Positions 34,242 to 47,200 of a stretch of 64,000 bases of DNA are shown here, piece by piece. How positions within the stretch are numbered: position 1 is the stretch's first letter; each line of letters opens with the position of its first letter. Under the pieces are notes generated by a model that saw only the letters and a list, made by a program, of their open reading frames with translations, was not told the DNA's origin and did no database searches. The position numbers and the translations under genes were made by a program. This DNA is from Enoplosus armatus (lineage: Eukaryota; Chordata; Actinopteri; Centrarchiformes; Enoplosidae): assembly GCF_043641665.1 (NCBI RefSeq), contig NC_092183.1, positions 20,687,001 to 20,751,000 on the forward strand, written 5' to 3'.

Positions 34242-37200
34242 ATGCACCATGGAAGTGGATCACAGAATATGCAACGACAGCTCCAGAGATCCAAGTCTGT
34301 CAGTGGGTCTGAAGCGGAGGAACAGCAGCAGCCCACCATGGCAGCGACACAGCAGCAAGCTACAGTTAACCACCCACAATCTCCTGTGACAACGTTTTCC
34401 TCTGCTGCCAGCCCTTCAGCCCCACAGTCGCCCAATTATCAGATAATCATGAGTCGTAGCCCAGTCACTGGCCAGAACATGAACATCACATTACAAAATG
34501 TGGGACAGATGGTGACTGGTAACCAGCAGATCACCCTAACCCCACTCCCCATCCAGAACCCAGCATCCCCTGGCTTCCAGCATACTACACCTCAGTGGAG
34601 GTTTGAGCATGCTCCATCCTCCTACATCCAGGTCACCTCACCTGTGCCCCAGCCCATGCCACCCCAAAGTCCCACCCAGCACAGCCCAGTTCCTTTGCAA
34701 GGTGTGACAAGGCCAGGAGCACCTGCAACAGCATTGGGTGTGTGCGGACAGAGTCCAACACGATTTGTTGAAGCTGGTATGTTGGTACGGCAAATCAGTT
34801 TAAGCAGTCCATCGGGAAGTGGCCACTTTGTTTACCAGGAGGGGCCTGGACTGGCCCAGATTTCCCCAGCCACACCTGGCCAGGTACAGCTGGCTTCTCC
34901 AGGAGCACCAGGCTCTGTGAGGGAACGCCGGCTCTCTCAGCCTCACTCACAGACTGGAGGCACCATCCACCACCTTGGACCTCAAAGTCCGGTGGCCACC
35001 GGTACTGCTCTCCCCACTTTGGGCAGCCCTGGTCACATCACCACTTCCAACCTACCTCCACAGATAAGCAGTATCATTCAAGGACAGCTGGCACGCCCTA
35101 TGATATTTGACAAGACGCCACAGGGTGTGGTTACTGGAGTAGGAGCCACAGCATCATTCAGTATACCCTCCTCCATTCCACCCTCTAGCCCATCCCTCAC
35201 CAGCCCATCCCAAGGGATCCCCAATAATCCTCTTGCACCCACCAGCATGGCTGTGGGCACTTTGAAGAAGCAGGTTCCCAAGAAGTTAGAGGAAATTGCT
35301 CCTTCTACTCCAGAGATTGCCCAGCTGAGAAAACAGTGTTTGGACCACCACACCAAGAAGATGGAGAGCCTAAAAGAAGTGTTCAAAGAATACCTGATTG
35401 AGCTTTTCTTTCTGCAGCACCTCCAAGGGAACATGATGGACTATCTAGCTTTTAAGAAGAAGCCCTGTGTTCCCTTGTATACTTACTTGAGACAGAACGA
35501 CTTGGACCTTGAAGATGAAGAGGAAGAAGAAGAACAGTCTGAGGTCATTAATGATGAGGTATTACATTGGCTGGCTCTTAGTGAAAGATCAAGTAGGAGT
35601 TTTACAACTAAAGAACTGTACATGCATTTCATCCAATGCATACTGTTCCTCTTTCAAATCTGTGGCTTTTTCAGGTAAAGGTTGTTACTGGAAAGGATGG
35701 CCAAGCAGTTACACCAGTTGCCATATCAACACAACTTCCTCCCAATGTTTCCGCAGCTTTCTCTGTCCAGCAGCAGTTTCAGGTGATAGAGGCAACACTT
35801 GTTTTAAGCACTTCTTACAGTGAAAATAAAATTAAAATAAAATCCTATTGAGAATCTTTTGTAAGAGGAAAGCCCTCACTCATTCTTCAGAGGTTGTTTT
35901 TTCCAGGGACACCAAGGAACTGTTGGTGGCACCATCACAAACCCTGGTGACATGGATGCCTTTAAGAGGCAACAGGCTATGGTTCAAGCAGGTAGGGCAA
36001 GGATCGTAGACTCCTGTCTCTCTGATGTTGCTTTGTTTCCTCCCCGTTTACTTTGTTTTCTGTTGTTTTCTTTTTTCCCCTCTAATTGCTTCTGCTTTTA
36101 GATATTTGGCATCCTCTACTAGCGCTCTGTGTTGAAGTCTTAACCCGAGGAAGGAGAGGTGACCTGTAAGGTCTTCAGAAGGTCATTGCTCTGTGCTTAG
36201 TGCTTTTGTTTTGCGTTATGAGGGTATTGTGTGTTTTAAATCCCAGATCAGGCTAAGAGGTCCCGGATTGACGTTGGTCGCCATGGGCTGATTTTCCAGC
36301 ATCCTGGTGTAGGTCCTTTAGGATCACCTGGCGTTCCACTCCAGCAGCTTATGCCAACTGCGCAAGGTAGGAGTGCTACTACCAGGCCGTTCTGTGTTCT
36401 GTTCGATGCTGCTGGACGTATCCCCTTCCTCAAACTAAGGAGATTTAAAAAAGCGAATCACAACATTCATCTTCTACAAACAAACTTCAAGCAGCATCAA
36501 CAAACAGATCTTCATCCATCTGCTGGATTTCTCAGCAGTCCACAGGAATTTCAGACTTAGCTGTACCAGCACCATCTCTCTCTGTCAGGATAAATGGGGA
36601 AGAAGACAACCCAAGTCTGAAGAAGAGTAGCCACTCAATGGGAAGATGCCATGTCTTATGATTTTCCTTTTTTGTTTTAACTGTTGATCATCCGTCGTTA
36701 TCCATCTCTTCTTTTCTGAAGTTTGTTCCTGTTAGTCATCTTTATTTGGACAGACCTTCCCGCGCTGATGGATTTTCATCTAATTTGGAAGTGGAACACA
36801 GAAAGTGGGAACCCTGTGGGAATATATTCACTTTCCAATGGGTTTTGCTTGTTTTCCCATTTTATGAATCCACGTGTCATGCTTCCTTTTGGTTTCCCAT
36901 CGTCATTCCTTCACAAGTCTTTCCCTGTCCGATTGTCCGTCCTTGCATCATCAACAGGGATTCAAAATCATCAATCTTTAATTCATACGTTACGTCTTCA
37001 AGAGTGTCTTTATTTATCTCATGTTCACATTTAGTTGATTTCCTTCCATGTTATTTCATGGCATTTTGTTCTGACTTGGCTTCTTTCCCTCAGTCTAAGT
37101 AGGAGGGGAATCATGTGGAGGAGTTGCGTTCGCGGCACAGGTTTTTGCGATTGTGGTGGTTTGGGTGTGTCAGGGCCAGGTGTTGATGGCGTCTAGGCAA

Positions 37201-38795
37201 GGTGGTGTGACGTGCAGGGAGGTAAGGCAGGCGCTGCTTTAGTGTGCACAGCTCCGCTCAGACTTGCTGTCTGCAAGACCCCATGTTTGTCCTTTTGCTC
37301 ACCTCTGTGCTTTGTTGCTTTGTGAGGCATCCAGATGCCTTGGTTACTGCTAGAATGACATCGCTTCATGCATGCCAAACATATGGTGTTTTTGTGAGTG
37401 TCCGCTCTATATTTTTATTTCCCCTTTCTTCTCCCTGTCTCTTTATTTTCAGAAGTTCTTTTTTTTTCATTTTCCTTTGTAACATTTCTATTTTTCCTCT
37501 AAAAGCCTCTCTTATTGCACGTATATTTTTTGATGTTTTTAACCACATTCTCTCAACATTTGAAATACAATGTTTTGGTTTTGCATTAATCAAAGTAGTA
37601 TTTTATTTGAGAGACATGTAGATTCTCACATTGATTTCATTTCTTCTGTAACCATTTTGCTGTATGACTTTCATTAGTTTCCGCTCTGATCATCAGAAAG
37701 TAGTACACTACTGTTGATTCATACAGTACATCTAGTTCCTTAAGGCAAGGTTCTGAGGAGCTCTAATAGCTGGAGCTCAAACAGTCATTTAAAATTTAAA
37801 AGTACTATTTCATTATCTACTTAATAGCTTCAAAAGATGATACTTCTCTAAAGGGGTCTCTCAAATATATATTTTTATTCTACCAAGAATACAAAAAGAC
37901 ATTTCCAAAGACTTGGGAGGACAAGATTGACAACTTGATTTCTGTACTACCCCCTTGTTTGTCCTATAATTTGGTTACTATGTGTACAGGCGGGATGCCG
38001 CCTACTCCTCAAGCGGTCCAGATTGCAGGACAGAAGCAGAACCAGCAACAATACGACCCATCCAAAGGACCTCCAGTGCAGAATGCAGCGAGCCTGCACA
38101 CCCCTCCTCCCCAGTTGCCTGGCAGGTTGCCCCAAGGTGCCCTCCCTATGTCAGGCCTGCCCATGACACTCTCTCAGCAGGCTCAGTTAGTGGAGAACAC
38201 CGGTCAGTCTGGTGGTCAGCTCCAGGCACAGGTGAAGGTGCAGGCAGGTGGGCCTGTCCTGGCCACGGTAAACCCACACACACAGCTCCAGGCCCAACTG
38301 CAGCAGCAGATGCAGCCAGGCCTTCATCTCCAGTTGCAACCCCAGCAGCAACAATCCCAGGCCATACTACAGCCAGGACAAGCGGTCAGTCTACCTGAAA
38401 CCATGTACATACAGTTTTCATATATGTTTGTGAACTCTAAATGGTGAGACTGCAAATTGTCCTACTAAGAATATTGTTTTCTCCCTTCTTCATAGACGGT
38501 GGCACTCGCTCGCCCTGGTACAGAGTCAAACCAGCCAGTTCAGAGGATTATGAACAACTCAATATCCATGACATCCATGTCTCCTACTACCCTCTCGGCT
38601 CCCAATTCTGTTCCAACCCCCCATACTGCAAGTCCACTCCGCCCTCTTGGCTCTAACATCAACCCAAACACCCAGTCCAAACTGACTGGAACCAATGGCA
38701 TATCTGCGGTCAAAATTGGTGGCTTTGGTCAAAGTGGCACCATGCAGTCCTCACAGGAGGGTTCCCAAGATAAACAAGTTGAGCAGGCCAAACTG
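34242..38795 (+). other. ep400: ep400 N-terminal exons 1-6
   Basis: Exons 34242-35558 (the acceptor-side end is 34207), 35675-35782, 35907-35991, 36247-36366, 37990-38384 and 38496-38795. Residues 1-775 are low complexity, rich in Ser, Pro and Gln. Conserved blocks shared with human include [46 protein letters not shown] and [10 protein letters not shown] with [20 protein letters not shown]. An acidic Glu tract sits before SEVINDE at the end of exon 1. Confidence 0.92.
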
Positions 38796-41220
38796 GTGAG
38801 TTCTGCAAATTATCTTGGCCTGAATAGATTCAGTGCCTTTATACACTTACGCCTTTTAATCTTCAATACTGTGTGCATTTTTTCTTTTTTTCCTAATGGA
38901 AGCAAATAACTCCTAGTTATTTATAATGGCATTTGATACATAAGAATAATCGACATGGTTATTGCAATGCCCAATAATGTCAGTTGTTTCTATGTTCTGC
39001 TTTTGTGCAGTATCTTGTATGCTCATTGAATATGGTTTTAATTTTGGAGCTCAACAACCTATCACTTACTGGAGCAACTGAAACAAGAATGAAAGAATGA
39101 ATATTCTTGATTTCTATTCTGATGTCACATGCTTTTTCTATTTCCCAGGAGAGTCAAGTGCATCAGCGCATCTCTGAGTTACGGAAGGAGGGCCAGTGGT
39201 CAGCCAGTAGGCTCCCCAAGCTAGTGGAAGCCTCACGTCCAAAGTCTCACTGGGACTACCTCCTGGAGGAGATGCAGTGGATGGCAGCTGACTTTGCCCA
39301 GGAGAGGAGATGGAAAGAGGCTGCTGCTAAGAAGGTATGGCAGAGATGGAATAATTCACAAGGAGAAATGTGAAGTTACACAGCACAACCAAAGAACTCA
39401 CAGTTCAGCAGAAAAACCCACTGCAGAAACGGATGTCTTGTTAAAAGCCAAACTATCTCATGTGTCTCTGCTACAGCTTGTTCGCACATGTGCCCGTTAC
39501 CATCAAGAGCAGAAGAAAAGTGAAGAGAGGTCAAAGAAAGAAAGGGAAATTCATCTTCGTCACATTGCCAGCACGATTGCCAGAGAGGTGGAATTCTTCT
39601 GGTCAAACATTGAGCAGGTACGTTTATTTATATCTTTATTTTCTTAATTGTGAAACCATGACATGATCTCTAAATAATACAGTGTATTATTTAAATTGTT
39701 TCTGTCAGGTTGTGGAAATCAAACTCCAGTTTGAAATTTATGAGAAGAGGCTCAAAGCACTCAGCTTACAAAAAGCCTCAGCCAAAGGTACGTCCCACTG
39801 AGCAACATAAATCATAACATAACATAAAAACAACATATTTGCTCTATATCATGAACCTTTACTTTCCCAGCCATTGTTTGCGGTTCAGAGCTCAACTATG
39901 GTGATATACCTCATCTGTAACTATGTTTTTAATAACCAGGTTTTTTGTATTGAACTTAAATTATTTGTGTTACAGTACCTGGTCAGTCAACAGGAGTGAA
40001 GGCTGATAAAGAGGTAAGTGCTGCACTCACACATGAATTATGACGCTAATGCACCTATTGCATCTCATTTATATTTTTGATGTATATTTTTTCATTTTTA
40101 TAGGAGGTGGCGACTTCAACCAAAAAAAGAAAATCAAGTTCGGCCTTGGTTGATGAAGATGGTATGTGTCAAACCATTAAGGTTCATTTGGCAAAAAAAA
40201 ATAACATGGAAGTTCAGAGTCTATACAGTTGGTGTTGTACAGTTGCCTTTACTCTGCCAAATTATTTGCAACTGTAACATTGCAACATTATTTGTCTTTT
40301 CCTTTAGTCCCAGATGAAGAGGGCACCATAGAGGAACAGGAGGCCATGGAGGGGGAAGCAGACCACAAAGCAGAGTTGGTTGACCTTGCTAAAGATGGTA
40401 CGTATTTATTTTACTTCTCTGTCTATGCATAAGTGGAGAGACAGGATTAAGGGGGATAAATGGGTTTAGTTATATTATTAATAATATGTTATTATTTGCT
40501 ATTATCAGTAAACCAGGCTTTAGTGGTATCCAATTTTTCACAACTGGTACACAGCATGTACTGACACTCTATACGGCTGAGAGTAGTGTTACTGTTGCTC
40601 ATAATTGTGAATTATTAATCAACGAGTTTGACATTTGGTATTTATACTGTGCAAATAATCTTGGGCAATATATACTTTTCTTTTCTCAACAAATTACTAA
40701 TTAATACAAAGTATTACACCATTTATTCCATACAAGTACCAGAATTGCTTTGTGTCCTTGTGTCTGTATTGCTTACCCAAATGCTTTTGTATTTGGCTTT
40801 TAGCTGAGATGCCTCTGGATGCTTTGATGAAGCAGTATGCTGGAGCCTACGTAGACAGCTTTGAGTGGCCTCAGCCTAGTCGACATAGTGATGAGGATGA
40901 CGTGGATGAGACTGAAGGTGCCTTTTGTGATTGAAAAATGAAATTGTCATGTTCATCCTCATACCCGTTTTAGCTAATGGTTGTGAATAATGTTACTCTA
41001 AAATAGTTGATATTTTTCATTTTCCAGAAATGCGGTGTCCTGCGGGCAGTCCACCTGAGGCAGTGTTGATTGACTCCCTGCTAAGTGTGGACCAGTACCG
41101 TGCTGACAAAGCCACTTCCTCTGACTCTGATAGAAAGCCTGCCAAAGACATAGCTGAAGTGGCTGCTGCCACAGAGCTCATCCTGCCCAAAGGCAGCTTC
41201 AGGACCACTTCCTCAGTAAG

Positions 41221-41273
<53 letters not shown>

Positions 41274-44200
41274 AAAAAGATGCCGTTTAGCATTTTTTAA
41301 CTGATCTTTTATTTTTCTAGACCCGTAGCCCAGCTCCTTTTCTACTGCATGGGTCGCTGCGAGAGTATCAGCAAATTGGTGTGGACTGGCTGGTAAACCT
41401 TCACAAGAAACACCTCAATGGCATCCTAGCAGATGAGACGGGCCTTGGCAAGACTGTACAGACAGTGGCTTACATGGCCCACTTAGCTGGCCAAGAGGGT
41501 ATGCCTCTATTCAAAGATATATGTGATTTTTTATGAATATTTTTGTTTTTCTTATGTTATTTAATTGGATGTCATAAAGACAAGTCTGACAAGTCTGTTT
41601 TTGTCCACAGGCATCTGGGGACCCCACCTTATCGTAGTAAGGACGTGCAAGTTGCTAAATTGGGAGGTGGAGTTCAAGCGCTGGTGTCCTGGCCTTAAGA
41701 TCCTCCTGTACCTTGGCAACAGAAGAGAGCGCAGATCTAAGAGAATGGTAGTTTTTGCTGTATTTAAACAACACATATTGATGACATTACTCAATACAGA
41801 AGTTGTACAGCTGTACATGTCATAACATATCATCTGATCTACAGTGGTGGGGAGAAGCCAACAGCTTCCATGTATGTGTAACATCCTACAAGCTGCTGAT
41901 GAAAGACCAGAGCCATTTTCTGAGGAGAAGGTGGAGGCACCTGGTCCTGGACGAGGTGCAGCTCATCAAAAACATGACTGAGAAACACTGGGAAACAGTC
42001 TTTGCTCTCAGAAGGTGAGCTGGATGATAAATATTAAAGTTTATTATTCTTATAGTTTGTTGATACATTTTCAATCTCTATTGTGGATCACGGTTAACAT
42101 GCATTTTTGTGTCCCTGATGATCACAGCACTAAGAGCTGTTATTTAAAAAAAGGTTAAAAATATTATTTCATTGATGAGATAATTTTCATGTCAGAGGTT
42201 TTTGTCTTTTTCTATGAAATCACTTTTAGTATTCTGCTAGATGTTTGTAACAAGGCTCAGTTGACTGATTCAATTAGATATTTCTGTTCATCTTCCAGTG
42301 AGCAGAGGATTCTCCTCATCAACACTCCTCTACAGAATACTCTAAAGGAGCTGTGGACCATGATCCACTTCCTTTTGCCAGGAATCACCAGGGCCTACTC
42401 AGACTTCCCTGTTAAGGCAGGCACAGACCAAAACCAGGATTACTGCCACAAACTGGTCATCCGCCTGCACAGGGTGAGTTTATTAATGTGCCACATGAAT
42501 GTTCACCTGCAATCCTGAAATACACATTATGTATAAAGTCCTCTTACTCTTCACTGTAGATGATCCAGCCTTTCATCCTGAGACGCTCCAAAAGGGATGT
42601 GGAGAAACAGCTGCCTAAGAAGTACGAACACATCCTAAAGTGCCGTCTCTCCACCAGACAGAAGAGCCTTTACGAGGATATCCTCACTCAACCAGGGTGA
42701 GATGTTTGGATACATGGATAGTTATATTGTGATGTCAATGCAAGGTTTTCCGTGGCACTGAGAGTAATATTCGATAATATCACCCTGGATGAATCAGGCT
42801 TCACACAGGTACTGGAGTTTGAAGACATGCTAAAAATATAATTCACACATTATACTATATATCAGGAAATCTTAGGAAATATATTACAATACGTTTTTAT
42901 GGCTGTGTGGCAGTCCAGGTTAGCTTTAACACATTAGTTTTAGTGAAGAAGACCTTTTATTATTTATCTATCTATTTGGAAAAAAAGATGAATGATACAG
43001 TATAATGTGTCAAGATGTACAGTAAATGTTATAAATATTGGTTGCATCTTTCTTTTGTTTTCATAATTATGTCTTCTATCTGGGTGTGATCCTCTAGAGC
43101 TCAGGAGGCGCTGAAGACAGGTCATTTTGTCAGCGTGCTTCAGGTCCTGATGCAGTTACAGCGAGTGTGTAACCACCCTGAGCTGGTGGCACCCAGAGAG
43201 AACAGCAGCTCCTACTTTTGCTCCTCTCTACAATACAACGTCCCATCACTGGTGCTGGGGGCTCTTCAAAATGACTCAAGCAAGGTATACACCTGTTCTT
43301 TGCTTTGCTGATGTGCATTAAGGTCTTTTCTAGCCCTGTTTAACTGTCTAAACGCCCTGAATGTCAGTGCTAAATGGATTAGTTCATAAAATTCTGAAAA
43401 TGAATCCATGACCATTTTGATAAGTGAATAATTGTTTAGATAATTTGTCAAAGTACAAATATGAAGGATTTGGGAGTTGCTCAAATGTAAAGATTTTCAC
43501 GCCTTTCTCTGTTTCATGGCATTATGAAATGGATACCTTGCTTTATTAGTGTGTTGGACATACAAAAAAAGCTATATTAAGACATCACTTTGGGCTCCAC
43601 ACTGTCCTTCCTTTTAGTGCTTAATACTTATTTCTAGTTATATGGCTTGTGTGCTTCTTGTTTGAGCCCCTGCCTGTCTATCGTTTTTTATTATTATGCA
43701 ATTCCTTCGTCTTGATTTTGAACCTTGTGCATCTTGAGTCTCTTTTTGTGTTAAAATGTCATTATTAGAATAAAAAACGTATTAATGTATCATCAATGTG
43801 CATTGATCCACTTCTTCTGTGTTTTTCCATCTTCCTAGATTGCAAACATGTCCATATTTGATTTGATCAATAACGAGAACAGACTGACTCGGTATCAGAC
43901 TGAAGAGTCGGTACCAAAACTAAAGGTCACTCAACAGCTCATAGAGGAGATCTACACTGGTCCAGATCCACCACCACGACCCAAGCCATGCCCGATAAAA
44001 CCCATGAGGTCAGTCAAGTAACATGACATGGTTGATGTCCAAAATGCTCTAAAATGTCAACATAATATTGTAATATTGATATTCTGGCATTGAAACAACT
44101 TGATCATTACATTTCTGACTAGATTGTTCCAGCCAGTGCAGTATGGAACAAAACCAGAAGGTCGTCTGGCTGCCATCACAAGTGCAGCAGGCCAGCGTCC

Positions 44201-47200
44201 TCCAACAAGCTCTCTTGCTTCTAGCACCTCTGCCTCCACCACCAGCCAGTCAGCGCAGACCAGGGGCAAGTCCCCTGTCACTACTGCAACTACTACAGCC
44301 ACTTCTCATGGTAAGACCATTTCAGTGGTAATAGTCTGTAAAGGACAGGACATTTTGCTTTCACAGTGGCTAAAGGATTCCAGATGGTGTCATCTAACAT
44401 CAAACTTTAAAAGACAAACTTAACCACTCATAGCTGTTTTTTGATGCCTTTACCTTATTTGCTTATACTAGTATGATGTGTGCATTATACAATGTTATGC
44501 TGCATGATTGTAACGCTGTTTTGGATTTAAATTAACCTGATTTACTGTGTCATGTTTAAAAAATACATACTCTCATATATTATCATATGTGCTTACAGCG
44601 CATTTTAAAAACATGTACAGTATATACACATTTATGCACAGTGCTGCAAATTTTAAAGGATAGGTCCTCTTTCACTACTCTATGGAGAGGTTTGGGACAC
44701 CTTGACTGGCAGGTTTCACTAGTCACAGAGGTTTCACTTGATTACATTTATACTTCAATGCAGCAGTGGTGGGCAGGCCAGCCATAAGGGTAAGGCTGAA
44801 TGTGAGGCTTTTATTGCAAGGCAGCTGCAGCCTTCTGTGATATAACTTCTTATCGATTGGAAAAACAAGTTATGGAAAAGTTATGCAAGTGGTGACATTG
44901 TAAAGTAGGATATAACTAACAGTCATAGTAAAAATGAAGAGCTGCAGGCAAAAGGCACTGACTGCAGTTTGGGTGAAGTTTGTCGCTGAATACACCCACT
45001 GTCACACTAACTTTGTTCATTGTTGTGTAATATATGTTTCATCAAATTGTTAGCAGTGATTAATTTATCAGTGATAAATCAAAAGCATCCCTAATCCTGC
45101 TTGCTGTGATGGCCCACCACTGCTGAGTGAATATATGGCGGAAACTGTTTGATCGTACTGATGACTTGACTAAATATTGGGTTACCCCTAACATGTAGTC
45201 CCATACCCCATTGCCTTGTACTTCACAGCGGTTGGAACAGCTACTCAGAGAGCCCAGACTACCCTTCCTGTCAGCAGCAGCAGCAACACTGCCGCCTCCA
45301 CTGTAGCCTCCTCTGGGAACAGTGGCATTGGGCAGCATGTGTTGGGGGCTTCCTCTGTGGCCTTGGGCCAGACCTTAGCTGGCACAGTTGTGGGATCTAT
45401 AGCCCCCATCAGCCAGCCTGGATTAGCACAGGTCCCCAGGCCAGCTCTAGCCCCCAGCCATGCCATCCAGCCCAGCTTACTTTCCCAGAGGCTGGTTCTT
45501 ACATCCCAGGCCCAGGCACGGTTGCCTAGTAAGTGGCCTCCCCTCCCTTTCAGCATTTCCCCTCCACCTCTGGCACAGCAGTATGGGTTGCTCTATGCTG
45601 AGGCCTTCACTTGGGGCACTGCTGATATGTGTTGAGTCTTTACTCCTCCAGAGAAATGGCTTTGTACATAGATTCAAACATGCAATGGTAGCACACTGGT
45701 GGTGCAGCAATTTTGGTAATGGCAGAGATGCCATGTATCAATAGACAACTCATGGTCAAATAAATGTAGCCATATCAGCAGCATCTCCACAGCCTCAGCA
45801 TTCTCCAGTTTCTTTCTCGAAACCTGCATGTACACTATGAACAACCCACTTATGTGACACCACACATCACTATACTATTTAATTATTATGTCCCCCTTCT
45901 TTTTAATAATTTTTTCTCCCAGTTTACTAATATTCTTTTGTCTCTTGCATCAGCCCAGCTGCAGGAAGAAATCCCAAAGCTTTGGTTGTTTCATTTTTTT
46001 TTCTTTGCTAATGTTATTATTTCACTCTGATGTGGAGCATCACTACAAAGCATGTGGAAATGGTCCCACAGATTGCCAACCCTTTCTGCCTCAAATGTGA
46101 ACAGAGAAACCTTGTCACACACAGCATTTGAATATATAAAAAGGGAGAACATTTTTTCAAAATTATCTTGTTTCGAAAATTCCAGGATAAGATTTCTGAA
46201 ACCCTTTGAATGTGTTTTTTTAAGTAAACACATTTTAAAAAACATTTTAGCCCAGCAGGTGTTGGCTAAAATTAGTGCAACTTAATGATCTATGCACACT
46301 GATATCTTGTGCCTACTAAATAACAATTTTTGCCTTGTAAATACTTAAAACAGTTATTAACTTGTGTGTATCAATTAACAGAATTAGCATTAACAAACTA
46401 TTTAGGGATGTCAAAAATAACTGTGTTTATCAACCATAATTCGTATATCGAAATTATATGTTAACCATTTAGATCGACAGGTCCACAGCCTGAAAACCTT
46501 TACTGTGCTTATTGTCACTGCATTTAGACGGACACAATGTGTTGCCATCACTGTTGCTAATTTTTACAAACAAATTTTCGTCTGGTAGCTGTTGGGTTCT
46601 GTACATTTTATAAATCTATATTATTATTAATATTTGTGCATAACTTTTTCTTCACACATTTGATATCTTCAATAAACATTCTTAAATTTACTATCCATCA
46701 ATCAATTTACTAATACCACTGAGCTCTTTGTGATGGCTCAGAATAGTTCGTTTCCTAAAATTGGCACGGGACTGGGCACCTGTATTAGAGGGCATACATT
46801 TGAAACATAAAAGCTGAATGGAAACATTTGTTGTGGCCTGACAAAACCCAAGTTCATTATGCCATTTCCAAACTAATTGTAGTTAATTTCCAAAAATGCA
46901 TAAAGTGGCCATGTTTATAAATTCTCAATTTCTCATTTACACCTTTTAACATATTTTATCATTTAAGGCCAATCAGAGTGAGTGCATTACTTAATCAGAA
47001 CAAACAGGGTTAAACCAGTGTTAAGAATTGTCAAATAAATGGATAGGATAGGATATCATTGTTTGACACCAATCCCTAAGTATACCTCCTGGTGACCAGT
47101 GTGGTGCAGTGCTTTCTGTACTGTATGTGTATGTTTCAGGCTCTCTGTCTCACCTGAGGACTACCCTTGTAGCCATTTTCTTTCCCCTTCAGGGTTTGTA

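Noticed and set aside
37944..38140. Minus-strand frames opposite ep400 coding exons
   Set aside because: They are shadows of strongly conserved Gln/Pro-rich coding sequence on the + strand.
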